Part shown: positions 1 through 10,889 of the stretch, one piece after another
How the letters are laid out: every line of letters begins with the position of its first letter
Numbering within the stretch: the stretch's first letter is position 1
From: VRUE01 sp963753245
Lineage (GTDB): Bacteria; Actinomycetota; Thermoleophilia; Solirubrobacterales; 70-9
NCBI GenBank assembly: GCA_963753245.1
Contig: CAVWBK010000002.1
Span: 806,001-870,000, forward strand
Direction of reading: 5' to 3'
DNA length: 64,000 bases
The notes under the pieces: generated by a model
The model's input: the letters and a program-made list of their open reading frames with translations, nothing else
What the model was told of the DNA's origin: nothing
Database searches by the model: none
Translations under genes and position numbers: made by a program

Positions 1-814
1 CGGATCGTCGCGCCGCCTCGGCCCCGCCGCCGACGGCGAACACGTGACGCCCGAAGCTCGTCCGTTTGACGACGTACTCCATGCCGATCACGAAGGCGAG
101 CAAAATCAGCAGTGCCAGAGGCACCCCGCGGTCTGAGTTGAGGATCGCGACGGCGACGATCACAACAGCGCAGACCAGGACGAAGCGCACCAGCTGCGCG
201 GTGGGGCTCTCTCCGGCCAGCCCGGCGGCGACCCGGCGCCGGTGGCCGAGGAGGAGCACCGCACCGTAGGCGAGGATTGCGACGATCGCGATCACCCAGC
301 CGACCGTGGGCGAGTAGAAGGTGTTTGCCAGGCCGGTGATCTTCGGGTCGGTGAGATTGATCGAGCCGGTCGAGCCGAGCACCTGCAGCAGGGCCCCCTG
401 CCACGCGAGCAGCCCAGCCAGGGTGACCACGAAGGAGGGAATCGCGAAGCGGGTGAAGAGGCTGCCCTGCAGGACGCCGATCGCCATCCCGACCACGATC
501 GCTGCGGCGATTGAGAGGTATGGGCTCCAGCCGTGCTTGACGTTGAGGACCGCCATCACGGCCGCCGAGAGTCCGCTTACTGCGCCGACCGAGAGGTCGA
601 TCTCGCCGAGCAAAAGCACGAACACGATGCCGACCGAGATCAGCCCGATGGCCGTGATCTGCAGCATCAGGTTGGTCAGGTTCTGGGCGGAGAGAAAGCG
701 TTCGTTCTCGAACTGAAAGATCGCCCAGATCAAGGCCAGGCCGATGACGACCCGAAGCGAGGCGAGGTCACCCTGGACTAACCGTCGAAGGTTGGCGCGC
801 GCCTCAGCTCCCAC
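1..814 (-). CDS. Sugar ABC transporter permease (XylH/RbsC type), C-terminus cut by window edge
   Basis: Inner-membrane permease of a carbohydrate importer. Reading in from position 814 gives 271 residues with several hydrophobic segments and the family signature GEIDLSVGAVSG around residue 70, typical of XylH/RbsC-like permeases. The C-terminus lies beyond position 1. I chose the GTG at 814 because a GGGAGGAGC ribosome binding site sits just upstream and the start overlaps the end of the ATPase gene by 11 bases, suggesting translational coupling. It is the third gene of a binding protein-ATPase-permease operon. The substrate is inferred to be a pentose from the partner binding protein. The family is sure; the sugar is not. 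Confidence 0.85.
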   Translation of the reverse strand, partial: MGAEARANLRRLVQGDLASLRVVIGLALIWAIFQFENERFLSAQNLTNLMLQITAIGLISVGIVFVLLLGEIDLSVGAVSGLSAAVMAVLNVKHGWSPYLSIAAAIVVGMAIGVLQGSLFTRFAIPSFVVTLAGLLAWQGALLQVLGSTGSINLTDPKITGLANTFYSPTVGWVIAIVAILAYGAVLLLGHRRRVAAGLAGESPTAQLVRFVLVCAVVIVAVAILNSDRGVPLALLILLAFVIGMEYVVKRTSFGRHVFAVGGGAEAARRS

Positions 815-1634
815 TCTGCTCCTCCCGATCACTGCGATCACCGGGCTTCTCCTCCGCCTTGGGTGCACGCTCGCCGTTCTCCTCGCCGAGCCCGGTGATC
901 GCCGAGACGACGTGCTCCTCGGTGGTCTCTTCGGCTTTGAAGTCACCCGCCGGGCGGCCCAGGCGGAGCACGAATATACGATCTGCGACCTCGAAGACGT
1001 CAACCAGATTGTGGCTGATCACAACAACCCCGAGCCGGCGCTCGCGCAGACGCCGAATCAGTTCGAGCACCTGCGCGGTCTGGGCGACACCGAGCGCCGC
1101 CGTCGGCTCGTCGAGCAGGACGACCTTGGGCTCGCCGAGCAGTGAGCGCGCGACGGCGACTTGCTGTCGCTGCCCGCCGGAGAGGGTTCCGACCTCGCTG
1201 CGCAGGCTCGGAATCGTCACCGCCAGGTTCGCGAGCAGCTCGCCCGTGCGGTGCTCCATCAGCGCCTCGTCGAGCTGGCGGGAAAAGCGCCCCAGGCCGC
1301 CCGAGACCTCCTCACGACCGAGGAAGAGATTGGCGACGACATCGAGGTTGTCGCACAACGAGAGATCCTGGTAGACGGTCGCGATCCCGAGGGCGGTCGC
1401 GTCCTGGGGTTTGGAAATCGAGACCTTCCTACCCGCGAAGCGGATCGCACCTGAATCCGCCCCGTAGATGCCGGCGATCGTCTTCACCATGGTCGACTTG
1501 CCAGCCCCGTTGTCACCTACGAGGCCGACCACTTCGCCCTCATGCACAGCGAAGTCGACCCGGTCCAGAGCCTGGACCGGGCCGAATCGCTTACTCACTC
1601 CCTCCAACTCAAGGAGAGGAGTGTCGGGCGTCAT
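804..1634 (-). CDS. Sugar ABC transporter ATP-binding protein, single cassette
   Basis: Energises sugar import with the adjacent permease. The 276 residues hold one complete ABC cassette: Walker A GDNGAGKST near residue 40, signature LSGGQRQQ near 153, Walker B VVLLDEPTAAL and the switch histidine in VVISHNL. XylG, RbsA and MglA proteins usually carry two cassettes in about 500 residues, so this is the single-cassette version, which would have to dimerise. After the cassette comes a charged tail rich in E, K and D (about residues 245-276). It starts one base after the binding-protein stop and overlaps the permease start, so the three genes are clearly one operon. Confidence 0.9.
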   Translation of the reverse strand: MTPDTPLLELEGVSKRFGPVQALDRVDFAVHEGEVVGLVGDNGAGKSTMVKTIAGIYGADSGAIRFAGRKVSISKPQDATALGIATVYQDLSLCDNLDVVANLFLGREEVSGGLGRFSRQLDEALMEHRTGELLANLAVTIPSLRSEVGTLSGGQRQQVAVARSLLGEPKVVLLDEPTAALGVAQTAQVLELIRRLRERRLGVVVISHNLVDVFEVADRIFVLRLGRPAGDFKAEETTEEHVVSAITGLGEENGERAPKAEEKPGDRSDREEQSGS

Positions 1635-1635
1635 C

Positions 1636-2748
1636 TCAGCCGCTGATCCCTGCTTCTTTGCACGCCGTCTTGTAGGCGCTGGTGCAGAGTTCAGAGGCGG
1701 TCACGAACCCGTCGGCGACGACGGTGCTCTTGACGTTGTCTTTGGTCACCGCAATCGGCTTCAGCAGCACCGAGGGCACCTTGACTTTGCCGTTTTCGAC
1801 TTCTTCGGTGATGTGCTGCTGGGGGATTTCTTCGCCTTCGGCAAGGGCGACCGCGATTTCGGCCGTGATCGTCGCCTCCGGTTCGATTTCCTTGTAGACC
1901 GTCATGAACTGTTCGCCGGTGAGGATCCGCTGTAGGCCGGCGACGGTCGCGTCCTGGCCGGTAACCGGCTTTTCTTCGGGCTTGATCCCAGCCCCCTTCA
2001 TCGCCGCGATCGCGCCGCCGCCGGTTTCGTCATTGGCGGCGTAGATGGCGGCGAAACCGTTGTTGCCGAGCGCGGTGATCGCCTGCTGGGCCTCGCGCTG
2101 GGCGTTTTCCGCCGACCAGCCGGGCGTGTCGTATTCCTTCGCGATCTTGACCCCGGCGGCTTCGAACCCTTTGTGGGCTCCTTCTTTGAAGAGCGCCGCG
2201 TTGGGGTCAGCAGGGTCGCCGTTGATCATGATGATCGGACCGCTGGCGCTGCCGTCTTCCTTCAGTTTTTTGGCCAGCGTTTCAGCCTGCAGTTCGCCAA
2301 CTCTGACGTTGTTGAAGGAGACGTAGGCGTTGACTTCACCATTTTCGATCAAGCGGTCATAGCTGACCACCGGCACGTTCTGTGCCGCCGCCCTTTCGGC
2401 AATCGCAGCCGCCGATTTGGAGTCCTCGGGGTCGACGACGAGAACTTCGGCGCCCTGGGTCAGGGCCGCTTCGGCCTGACTCTGCTGCTTTTCGGCGTCA
2501 CCGCCGGCGTTGCTGTAGAGGACTTCACATTCCTTGCAGATTTCTTCGACCGCTTTTTCGAAGTCCGGCCGATCGTTGGTTTCGTAGCGCGGCGTCTCGT
2601 TTTCGGGCAGTAGTAGGGCGATCTTGGGCCCACTGCTGCTGCTGCTGCTGCCGCAACCAGCGGCCACCAGAGCGACCAGAAGAACGGCTCCAAAGGCAAA
2701 CCAAATCCGCCTCGCTGCAGAACCTCGTGACACAGGACTGGATGGCAT
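1636..2748 (-). CDS. Sugar-binding lipoprotein of ABC transporter (XylF-like)
   Basis: Extracytoplasmic solute receptor of the sugar importer. An N-terminal hydrophobic stretch ends in the lipobox VAAGC near residue 32, followed by a run of six serines coded by a short AGC repeat. The periplasmic-binding type 1 fold follows, with the XylF-like segments VVSYDRLI and SFNNVRVGELQA, so xylose or a similar pentose is the likely ligand. The start is well supported: AAGGAG lies six bases before the ATG. It is the first gene of the operon. Glutamate is written almost only as GAA, unlike the neighbouring cytoplasmic genes, which prefer GAG. Confidence 0.9.
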   Translation of the reverse strand: MPSSPVSRGSAARRIWFAFGAVLLVALVAAGCGSSSSSSGPKIALLLPENETPRYETNDRPDFEKAVEEICKECEVLYSNAGGDAEKQQSQAEAALTQGAEVLVVDPEDSKSAAAIAERAAAQNVPVVSYDRLIENGEVNAYVSFNNVRVGELQAETLAKKLKEDGSASGPIIMINGDPADPNAALFKEGAHKGFEAAGVKIAKEYDTPGWSAENAQREAQQAITALGNNGFAAIYAANDETGGGAIAAMKGAGIKPEEKPVTGQDATVAGLQRILTGEQFMTVYKEIEPEATITAEIAVALAEGEEIPQQHITEEVENGKVKVPSVLLKPIAVTKDNVKSTVVADGFVTASELCTSAYKTACKEAGISG

Positions 2749-2787
2749 TGCAATCTCCTTTTCCGTGCCTCCCGCTTCGCCTCCAGC

Positions 2788-5721
<2,934 letters not shown>

Positions 5722-5729
5722 TACCGCCC

Positions 5730-5735
5730 ATTCTA
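5730..5735 (-). promoter_or_regulatory. -10 element of uvrA (TAGAAT), near-leaderless
   Basis: TAGAAT on the minus strand ends eight bases before the uvrA ATG. No Shine-Dalgarno sequence lies between, so transcription would begin at or next to the start codon. Confidence 0.55.
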
Positions 5736-5741
5736 GTGAGG

Positions 5742-5755
5742 CGAACAGATGTTCC
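5742..5755 (-). promoter_or_regulatory. LexA (SOS) box upstream of uvrA
   Basis: CGAACAGATGTTCC matches the Gram-positive LexA consensus CGAACRNRYGTTYC at every position. It overlaps the spacer/-35 area of the proposed uvrA promoter, a classic repressor position, about 21 bases before the ATG. uvrA is therefore predicted to be DNA-damage inducible through LexA, which is not in this window. Confidence 0.85.
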
Positions 5756-5922
5756 CCTCAGCCGGCACCCCGCTGGAGGCATTTCCTCCGCTGTGCACGA
5801 TAGATGGCCTCCGTTTTGGTTGCCGAGAGAGCGGGTTGTCGGTGCCGGGGGCGGCGGCGTGCGCCCCGCGAGGCGGAGGCCTACCGTGAGCTTGCCAGGG
5901 TTCAACCCAACCAAGGAGACAT

Positions 5923-6296
5923 ATGTCGAACGCCGATACCGCGAAGGGCGAACGAGGCCTTCGCCAGTGGAGACATGGACACGCTGGAGGCCTCCTTCGC
6001 AGAGGACACGCTCTGGGTCTCCTCCGACGAGCTGCCGCGCTGGCGTAATCAGCGGCCCCGACGCAATCATCGCCGGCTTCGCGGAAATACCCCAGCACCG
6101 GAGCAGGCTTCAGCGTCGAACCGAAGGAGTTCATCGAGGCCCGCGAGTGGGTCATCGTGCGCGGCACGGAGAAGGCCGGCAACGACAAGGGCAGCTTCAC
6201 GCCCCCCAACGTGCACATGCTCAAGTTCAACGACGCGGGCAGGTGATCCGCGGCGAGTTCCACGCCGCCACCGCGAAGACGGCGAATCTGCCCTAG
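5923..6296 (+). pseudogene. Decayed SnoaL/NTF2-like protein gene (at least four frameshifts)
   Basis: A good ribosome binding site (AAGGAG, 5913-5918) precedes an ATG at 5923 that opens MSNADTAK. The protein then continues only by switching frames: NEAFASGDMDTLEASFAED in a second frame, ISGPDAIIAGFAEIP in a third (about 6045-6090), FSVEPKEFIEAREWVIVRG and NVHMLKFND in another (about 6105-6235), and finally GQVIRGEFHAATAKTANLP ending in a TAG at 6294. Joined together these make a typical 120-130 residue SnoaL-like (NTF2-fold) protein of the ketosteroid-isomerase superfamily. The amino-acid text is well preserved, so the decay is recent or this stretch is poorly sequenced. The stop overlaps the convergent uvrB stop. 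Confidence 0.75.
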
Positions 6297-8290
6297 GCCC
6301 CCGCTCTCATCCCCTCGAGGTCGCGGCGCAGCTCTTTGAGCTCGTCGCGAATACGCCCGGCCTCCTCAAAGCGCAACTCGTCGGCGGCGGCGAGCATCTC
6401 CTCCTCGAGCGAGACGATCGTCCGCTCCAGTTCGGCTGGATCGGCGACGTCTTGGGTGCGCGCCCGGCGGCGCCGGTGGGGCGTGCGGTCCTCCATCGCC
6501 AGGAACTCGGACATCTCGGAGATCCCCTTGCGCACGGTCGCCGGGGTAATCCCGTGCTCGGTGTTGTAGGCGAGTTGGATTGCGCGGCGGCGGTCGGTCT
6601 CCAGCATTGCCGCCCGCATCGCATCTGTCTCCCGGTCGGCATACATCAGGACCCGCCCGTCGACGTTGCGTGCGGCGCGCCCGATCGTCTGCACGAGACT
6701 GGTCTCGCCGCGCAGGAAGCCCTCCTTGTCGGCGTCGAGGATCGCGACCAGGGAGACCTCGGGAAGGTCGAGACCCTCGCGCAGCAGGTTTACACCGACC
6801 AGCACGTCATAGTCGCCGAGGCGCAGGTCGCGGATGATCTGGATCCGTTCGAGCGTGTCGACCTCGGAATGCAGGTAGCGGACCTTGACCCCGTACTCGA
6901 GCAGATAGGCGGTCAGGTCCTCGGCCATCTTCTTAGTCAGGGTCGTGACCAAGGTCCGGTCGCCGCCCTCGGCGCGAGCCTTGATCTCGTTCATCAGATC
7001 ATCGATCTGGTTCTTGGTCTCGCGCACCTCGATGTAGGGGTCAACGATCCCGGTCGGACGCACGATCTGCTCGACAACGCGACTCGATTCCGCTTTCTCA
7101 AACGGCCCGGGCGTCGCCGAGACCATCACCAAGCGCGGCACCCGCTGCATGAACTCATCGAACTTCAGTGGTCGGTTGTCGATCGCCGAGGGCAGGCGAA
7201 AGCCGTAATCGATCAGGGTCTGCTTGCGGGAGCGGTCACCCTCATACATGCCGCCAATCTGGGGAATCGTCTGGTGAGACTCATCGACGAAGACAACAAA
7301 ATCCTCGGGGAAGTAGTCGACCAGTGTGTGGGGCGGGCTGCCGGGCGGGCGGCCGTCGAGTATCCGCGAGTAGTTCTCGATTCCGGAGGTGAAACCGAGC
7401 TCCTTGATCATCTCGAGGTCATAGGCGGTGCGCTGGCGCAGCCGGTGGGCCTCAAGTTGCTTGCCCTCGGCCTCGAGTTCGCCGGTGCGCGATTCGAGTT
7501 CGGCGCGGATCTCCTCGACCGCGCGCTCGACGGTCTCATCTTTGGTCACGTAGTGCGACGCCGGCCAGACCGAGACGTGATCGATCTCGTCGAGGATTTC
7601 CCCGGTCAGGGGATCGAAGTGCTGAATCGACTCGATCTCCTCGCCGAAGAGCGCGATCCGGTAGGCGGACTCCGCGTAGGAGGGCATGATCTCCAGCACC
7701 TCGCCGCGCACCCGGAAGGCGCCGCGACCGAGCACCGAATCGTTGCGCTGGTATTGCATCTTGATCAGCTTGCGCAGGACCTCGTCGCGCTCGATCGACT
7801 CACCGACCTTGAAGAGCTGCATTTTTTCGTTGTAGACCTGCGGCGAACCGATCCCGTAGATGCAGGACACCGAGGCGACGATGATCACATCGCGACGGGC
7901 AAAGAGCGCCGCAGTCGCTGCGTGGCGCAGACGGTCGATCTCATCGTTGATCGAGGAGTCCTTCTCGATGTATAGATCCTGGGCGGGGACGTAGGCCTCC
8001 GGTTGGTAGTAGTCGTAGTAGGAGACGAAGTACTCGACCGCGTTGTCGGGGAAGAACTCGCGGAACTCGTTGCAAAGCTGCGCGGCGAGAGTCTTGTTGT
8101 GGGCGATCACAAGCGAGGGCCGCTGGACCTCGGCAATCGTCGCCGCCATCGTGAATGTCTTGCCGGTGCCGGTCGCGCCGAGCAGGGTCTGGAAGCGTTC
8201 TCCCGCCTCCAGCCCCGCGGCCAGCCCCGCGATCGCCTTGGGCTGATCGGCGGTCGGCGTGTAGGCGGGGTTGAGCTCGAACTCGGGCAC
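6293..8290 (-). CDS. uvrB: UvrB, excinuclease ABC subunit B
   Basis: Helicase-like damage-verification subunit that receives DNA from UvrA and recruits UvrC. The 665 residues match the usual length. Walker A GATGTGKTFTMA lies near residue 38, the beta-hairpin motif YYDYYQPEAYVP near 92, helicase motifs including DESHQTIPQIGGM and GRAARN follow, and a C-terminal UVR motif (LEEEMLAAADELRFEEAGRIRD, about 625-655) contacts UvrC. The start is a GTG at 8290 with a TATCTT hexamer eight bases upstream and no ribosome binding site. No SOS box is visible before it, unlike uvrA. Confidence 0.96.
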   Translation of the reverse strand: MPEFELNPAYTPTADQPKAIAGLAAGLEAGERFQTLLGATGTGKTFTMAATIAEVQRPSLVIAHNKTLAAQLCNEFREFFPDNAVEYFVSYYDYYQPEAYVPAQDLYIEKDSSINDEIDRLRHAATAALFARRDVIIVASVSCIYGIGSPQVYNEKMQLFKVGESIERDEVLRKLIKMQYQRNDSVLGRGAFRVRGEVLEIMPSYAESAYRIALFGEEIESIQHFDPLTGEILDEIDHVSVWPASHYVTKDETVERAVEEIRAELESRTGELEAEGKQLEAHRLRQRTAYDLEMIKELGFTSGIENYSRILDGRPPGSPPHTLVDYFPEDFVVFVDESHQTIPQIGGMYEGDRSRKQTLIDYGFRLPSAIDNRPLKFDEFMQRVPRLVMVSATPGPFEKAESSRVVEQIVRPTGIVDPYIEVRETKNQIDDLMNEIKARAEGGDRTLVTTLTKKMAEDLTAYLLEYGVKVRYLHSEVDTLERIQIIRDLRLGDYDVLVGVNLLREGLDLPEVSLVAILDADKEGFLRGETSLVQTIGRAARNVDGRVLMYADRETDAMRAAMLETDRRRAIQLAYNTEHGITPATVRKGISEMSEFLAMEDRTPHRRRRARTQDVADPAELERTIVSLEEEMLAAADELRFEEAGRIRDELKELRRDLEGMRAGA

Positions 8291-8298
8291 AGCGATCC

Positions 8299-8304
8299 AA
8301 GATA
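8299..8304 (-). promoter_or_regulatory. -10 element of uvrB (TATCTT)
   Basis: TATCTT ends eight bases before the uvrB GTG and starts within 15 bases of the preceding gene's stop. It would give uvrB its own, nearly leaderless transcript despite the upstream transporter operon. Confidence 0.45.
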
Positions 8305-8312
8305 GCGACCGC

Positions 8313-9104
8313 TCAGGCGCGGCCCGCCTCGAGCAGGCGGCTGAGGAAGCGACGCGTCTCAGGTCTCTCGGGTTCGGCCAGAACTTCCTGGGGCGTGCCG
8401 TACTCGGCGATCGTCCCCTCGTGCAAAAAGGCGACGAAATCGGCCACCTCGCGGGCGAAGCTCATCTCGTGGGTGGCGATCACCATCGTCATCCCCTCGG
8501 CTTTGAGGTCCCGCACGGCCCCCAGAACCTCGCCGATCAGCTCCGGGTCAAGCGCACTGGTCACCTCGTCGAGGAGCAGCGCCCGCGGGCGGCCGGCAAA
8601 GGCGCGGGCGATCGCGATCCGCTGCTGCTGGCCGCCCGAGAGGTTGTCGGGACGATCGTGCTCTCTGCCCTTGAGCCCGAAGCGGGCGAGCAGCTCGCGC
8701 CCATGCTCGTCGGCCTCCGCCCTCGAGGCGCCCTGGGCGCGCCGCTCGCCGAGCACGACGTTCTCGAGCGCGGTCAGGTGCGGGAAGAGGTTGAAGGCCT
8801 GGAAGACCAGCCCCAGCCTCCTGCGCACCGCGACCGGGTCGACCGAGGGATCGGTGATCACCTCGCCGTCAAGAAAGACGTCGCCGTCGTCGATTTCCTC
8901 AAGCAGGTCGATGCAACGCAGCAGGGTCGACTTGCCTGAGCCGGAGGCGCCGATTAACGCCACCGCCTGATGCTCGCGGACTTCGAGATCGATCCCGCGC
9001 AGGACCTCACGCGAGCCGAAGGCTTTCGTCACCCCGCGAATCTCGAGGACAGGGGTCGATTTCGGGATTGGACCCATGTCGACGCTCGGCCGTCCGGGGT
9101 TCAT
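8313..9104 (-). CDS. Amino-acid ABC transporter ATP-binding protein (GlnQ type)
   Basis: ATPase of a polar amino-acid importer. The 263 residues carry Walker A GASGSGKST, the family-typical VFQAFNLFPH, signature LSGGQQQR, Walker B ALLLDEVTSALDPE (D-E-V-T-S is characteristic of the polar amino-acid uptake subfamily) and the switch histidine in ATHEMSFAREVADF. ATGA overlap with the permease stop (9101-9104) shows coupling. An alternative ATG at 9077 (MGPIPKS) is possible. Last gene of the binding protein-permease-ATPase operon. Confidence 0.92.
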   Translation of the reverse strand: MNPGRPSVDMGPIPKSTPVLEIRGVTKAFGSREVLRGIDLEVREHQAVALIGASGSGKSTLLRCIDLLEEIDDGDVFLDGEVITDPSVDPVAVRRRLGLVFQAFNLFPHLTALENVVLGERRAQGASRAEADEHGRELLARFGLKGREHDRPDNLSGGQQQRIAIARAFAGRPRALLLDEVTSALDPELIGEVLGAVRDLKAEGMTMVIATHEMSFAREVADFVAFLHEGTIAEYGTPQEVLAEPERPETRRFLSRLLEAGRA

Positions 9105-9937
9105 CTCACCGCCCCCTCGGGCCCGCCCATGCGATCGACGATCCGCGCCAGCGGGACCGTGACCATCAGGTAGAGCAGGGCGGCCGCGATCAGCGGCGTG
9201 TAGTTGAAGTTTTCACCCTGAAAGATCTGGGCAATGCGGAAGGCCTCCAGCGGGCCGATGGTCGAGATCAACGCCACTTCCTTCTGCAGGGCGACGAAGT
9301 CGTTGAGCAGCGGCGCAGCGACCCGGCGCACGGCCTGCGGCAGAATCACGTGACGCATCGCCTGTGAGTGGGTCAACCCAATGGCGAGCGCCGCATCGTG
9401 CTGGCCGAGATGGACCGAGCGGATCCCGGCCCGGTAGACCTCGGCGACATAGGCGCTATAGGCAAGAGTGAGGGCGATCCCGCCGAGGACCACGGGGTCG
9501 GTGGGCAGTCCGCTCAGGGCCAGAGCCGGTATCCCGAACCCAAACAGGTAGATCAGCAGGATCGTGGGCACGCCGCGAAACAGATCTACCCAGACCGTTG
9601 CCAGCAGCCGGATCGGGAACAGCGCCGGGGTCCGGCTCGTCCTGATCAGGGCGAGCGCCAGTGCGATGATCAGGACCGCGACCTCGACGACCATGAAGAT
9701 CTTCACATCGAGCCAGAAGCCTTCGAGGACTTCCGGGAAGCAATTCTTGAATTCACTCCACGAGAAGAAGGTTTCCCGCACCGTGGGCCAGCCTGGGCTG
9801 GTGAAAACGAGAGTGGCGAGGCCGCCGAGGACGAGCACGCTCGCGGCGACCGCGATCGCCTGTCCTCGCCGCGCCTGACGGCGCTTGGCGGCCTCCCTTT
9901 CGAGGCGGCGATCGCTGATGACTACGGACTGGGCCAA
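9101..9937 (-). CDS. Amino-acid ABC transporter permease (HisM/GlnP type)
   Basis: Membrane permease of the same importer. After a basic N-terminus (RRLEREAAKRRQARR) it shows about five hydrophobic segments, the VDLFRGVPTILLIYL motif typical of His/Glu/Gln/Arg permeases and the EAA loop GLTHSQAMRHVILPQAVRR that docks to the ATPase. The open frame begins with TTG at 9937; no better start with a ribosome binding site is visible, so the exact N-terminus is uncertain. The 68-base gap to the binding-protein gene is the loosest spacing of the operon. Confidence 0.9.
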   Translation of the reverse strand: MAQSVVISDRRLEREAAKRRQARRGQAIAVAASVLVLGGLATLVFTSPGWPTVRETFFSWSEFKNCFPEVLEGFWLDVKIFMVVEVAVLIIALALALIRTSRTPALFPIRLLATVWVDLFRGVPTILLIYLFGFGIPALALSGLPTDPVVLGGIALTLAYSAYVAEVYRAGIRSVHLGQHDAALAIGLTHSQAMRHVILPQAVRRVAAPLLNDFVALQKEVALISTIGPLEAFRIAQIFQGENFNYTPLIAAALLYLMVTVPLARIVDRMGGPEGAVR

Positions 9938-10005
9938 GCAGCCGCGGATTCTGACCCTGGCTGGGGACGGTGCCCCGGGGAGTCACACCAAACGTCGCGG
10001 CTTGC

Positions 10006-10860
10006 TCAGTGCAGCTCGGGAGCGCCGGCCGCCTGGCTCATCCAGCGCTTGTTGAGCGCTTCCAGCTCGCCCGAGCTTCTCAGCGCTTTGACCGCCCGTG
10101 TGATGCAGCCGGTCAACGGGGAGCCCTTGCTCAGTAGCGCACCCCATTCTTCGCCGGAGGCGGTGCCGAACTGGCCGACGACGGTTGCGTCTTCGACCTG
10201 GGCAGAGGTGAGGTAGAGCGCAGTCGGGAGATCAACGACGATGGCTTCGACCTGGCCGTTCTTGAGCGCGGTGACGACGTCGTCGGAGTTGTTGAAGACT
10301 TCGGGCCGGCTGCTCGGTTCGATTTCTTCTTCGACGGCGCTCAGGCTGGTGGTGTTGATCTGGACGCCGATCTTCGCGCCCTTGAGGTCGGTGAGCGAGG
10401 TCGCCTTGGCGGCGGCAGAGCCGTTCAGCGCAACCACCGCCTGGTTTGCTCTGTAGTAGGGAGCCGAGAAGTCGACCGCCTTTTCACGGGTCGGCGTGAT
10501 CGAGATCTCGTTGACGTCGAAGTCGAAGTCCTTCGGGCCGGGAGCATAGGAGGAGTCGAAGGGCTCAACCGTCCAATTCACCTTCGCCGGCGGGTAGCCG
10601 AGCTGTTTGCCGATCGCGTACGCGACGGCGCTCTCAAAGCCTTCCCCGTTGGTCGGGTCGTCGTCTTTGAAGTAGGGCGGGTAGGCGGGTTTGTCGGTGG
10701 CGACCGTCAGCTCGCCCTTGGTATGGGTTTCAAGCTGGGCGGGGCTGCAGCTGGCGGCTGAGGCCGTGGTCGAGGTCGAGCTGTCCGTGCTGGTGCCGCA
10801 ACCAAGCGCCACCAGGGCGAAGACGAGGGCGAGGGCGATTGCGACTGCGGGCCTTTGCAT
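10006..10860 (-). CDS. Amino-acid-binding lipoprotein of ABC transporter
   Basis: Extracytoplasmic receptor (type 2 periplasmic-binding fold, SBP_bac_3). A signal peptide ends in the lipobox VALGC (about residue 21 of this model), followed by a Ser/Thr linker. GELTVATDKPAYPPYF, EGFESAVAYAIGKQLGY and the ISITPTREKAVDFSAPYYRANQAV segment are diagnostic of this family. The ATG at 10860 is preferred over an upstream TTG at 10872 because GGGGGCGG precedes it. Leads the operon. Ligand class (polar amino acid) is sure; the specific amino acid is not. Confidence 0.9.
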   Translation of the reverse strand: MQRPAVAIALALVFALVALGCGTSTDSSTSTTASAASCSPAQLETHTKGELTVATDKPAYPPYFKDDDPTNGEGFESAVAYAIGKQLGYPPAKVNWTVEPFDSSYAPGPKDFDFDVNEISITPTREKAVDFSAPYYRANQAVVALNGSAAAKATSLTDLKGAKIGVQINTTSLSAVEEEIEPSSRPEVFNNSDDVVTALKNGQVEAIVVDLPTALYLTSAQVEDATVVGQFGTASGEEWGALLSKGSPLTGCITRAVKALRSSGELEALNKRWMSQAAGAPELH

Positions 10861-10889
10861 AACCGCCCCCAACGGGAGCCCTGTCGATC

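Noticed and set aside
2634..2651. CTG/AGC trinucleotide repeat as a phase-variation switch
   Set aside because: Unit length is three, so copy changes only alter a serine linker after the lipid cysteine and cannot switch the frame.
5804..7975. Long plus-strand frame of 723 codons opposite uvrB
   Set aside because: It is the antisense shadow of uvrB in a GC-rich genome; the protein text has no fold-like pattern, while the minus strand encodes complete UvrB.
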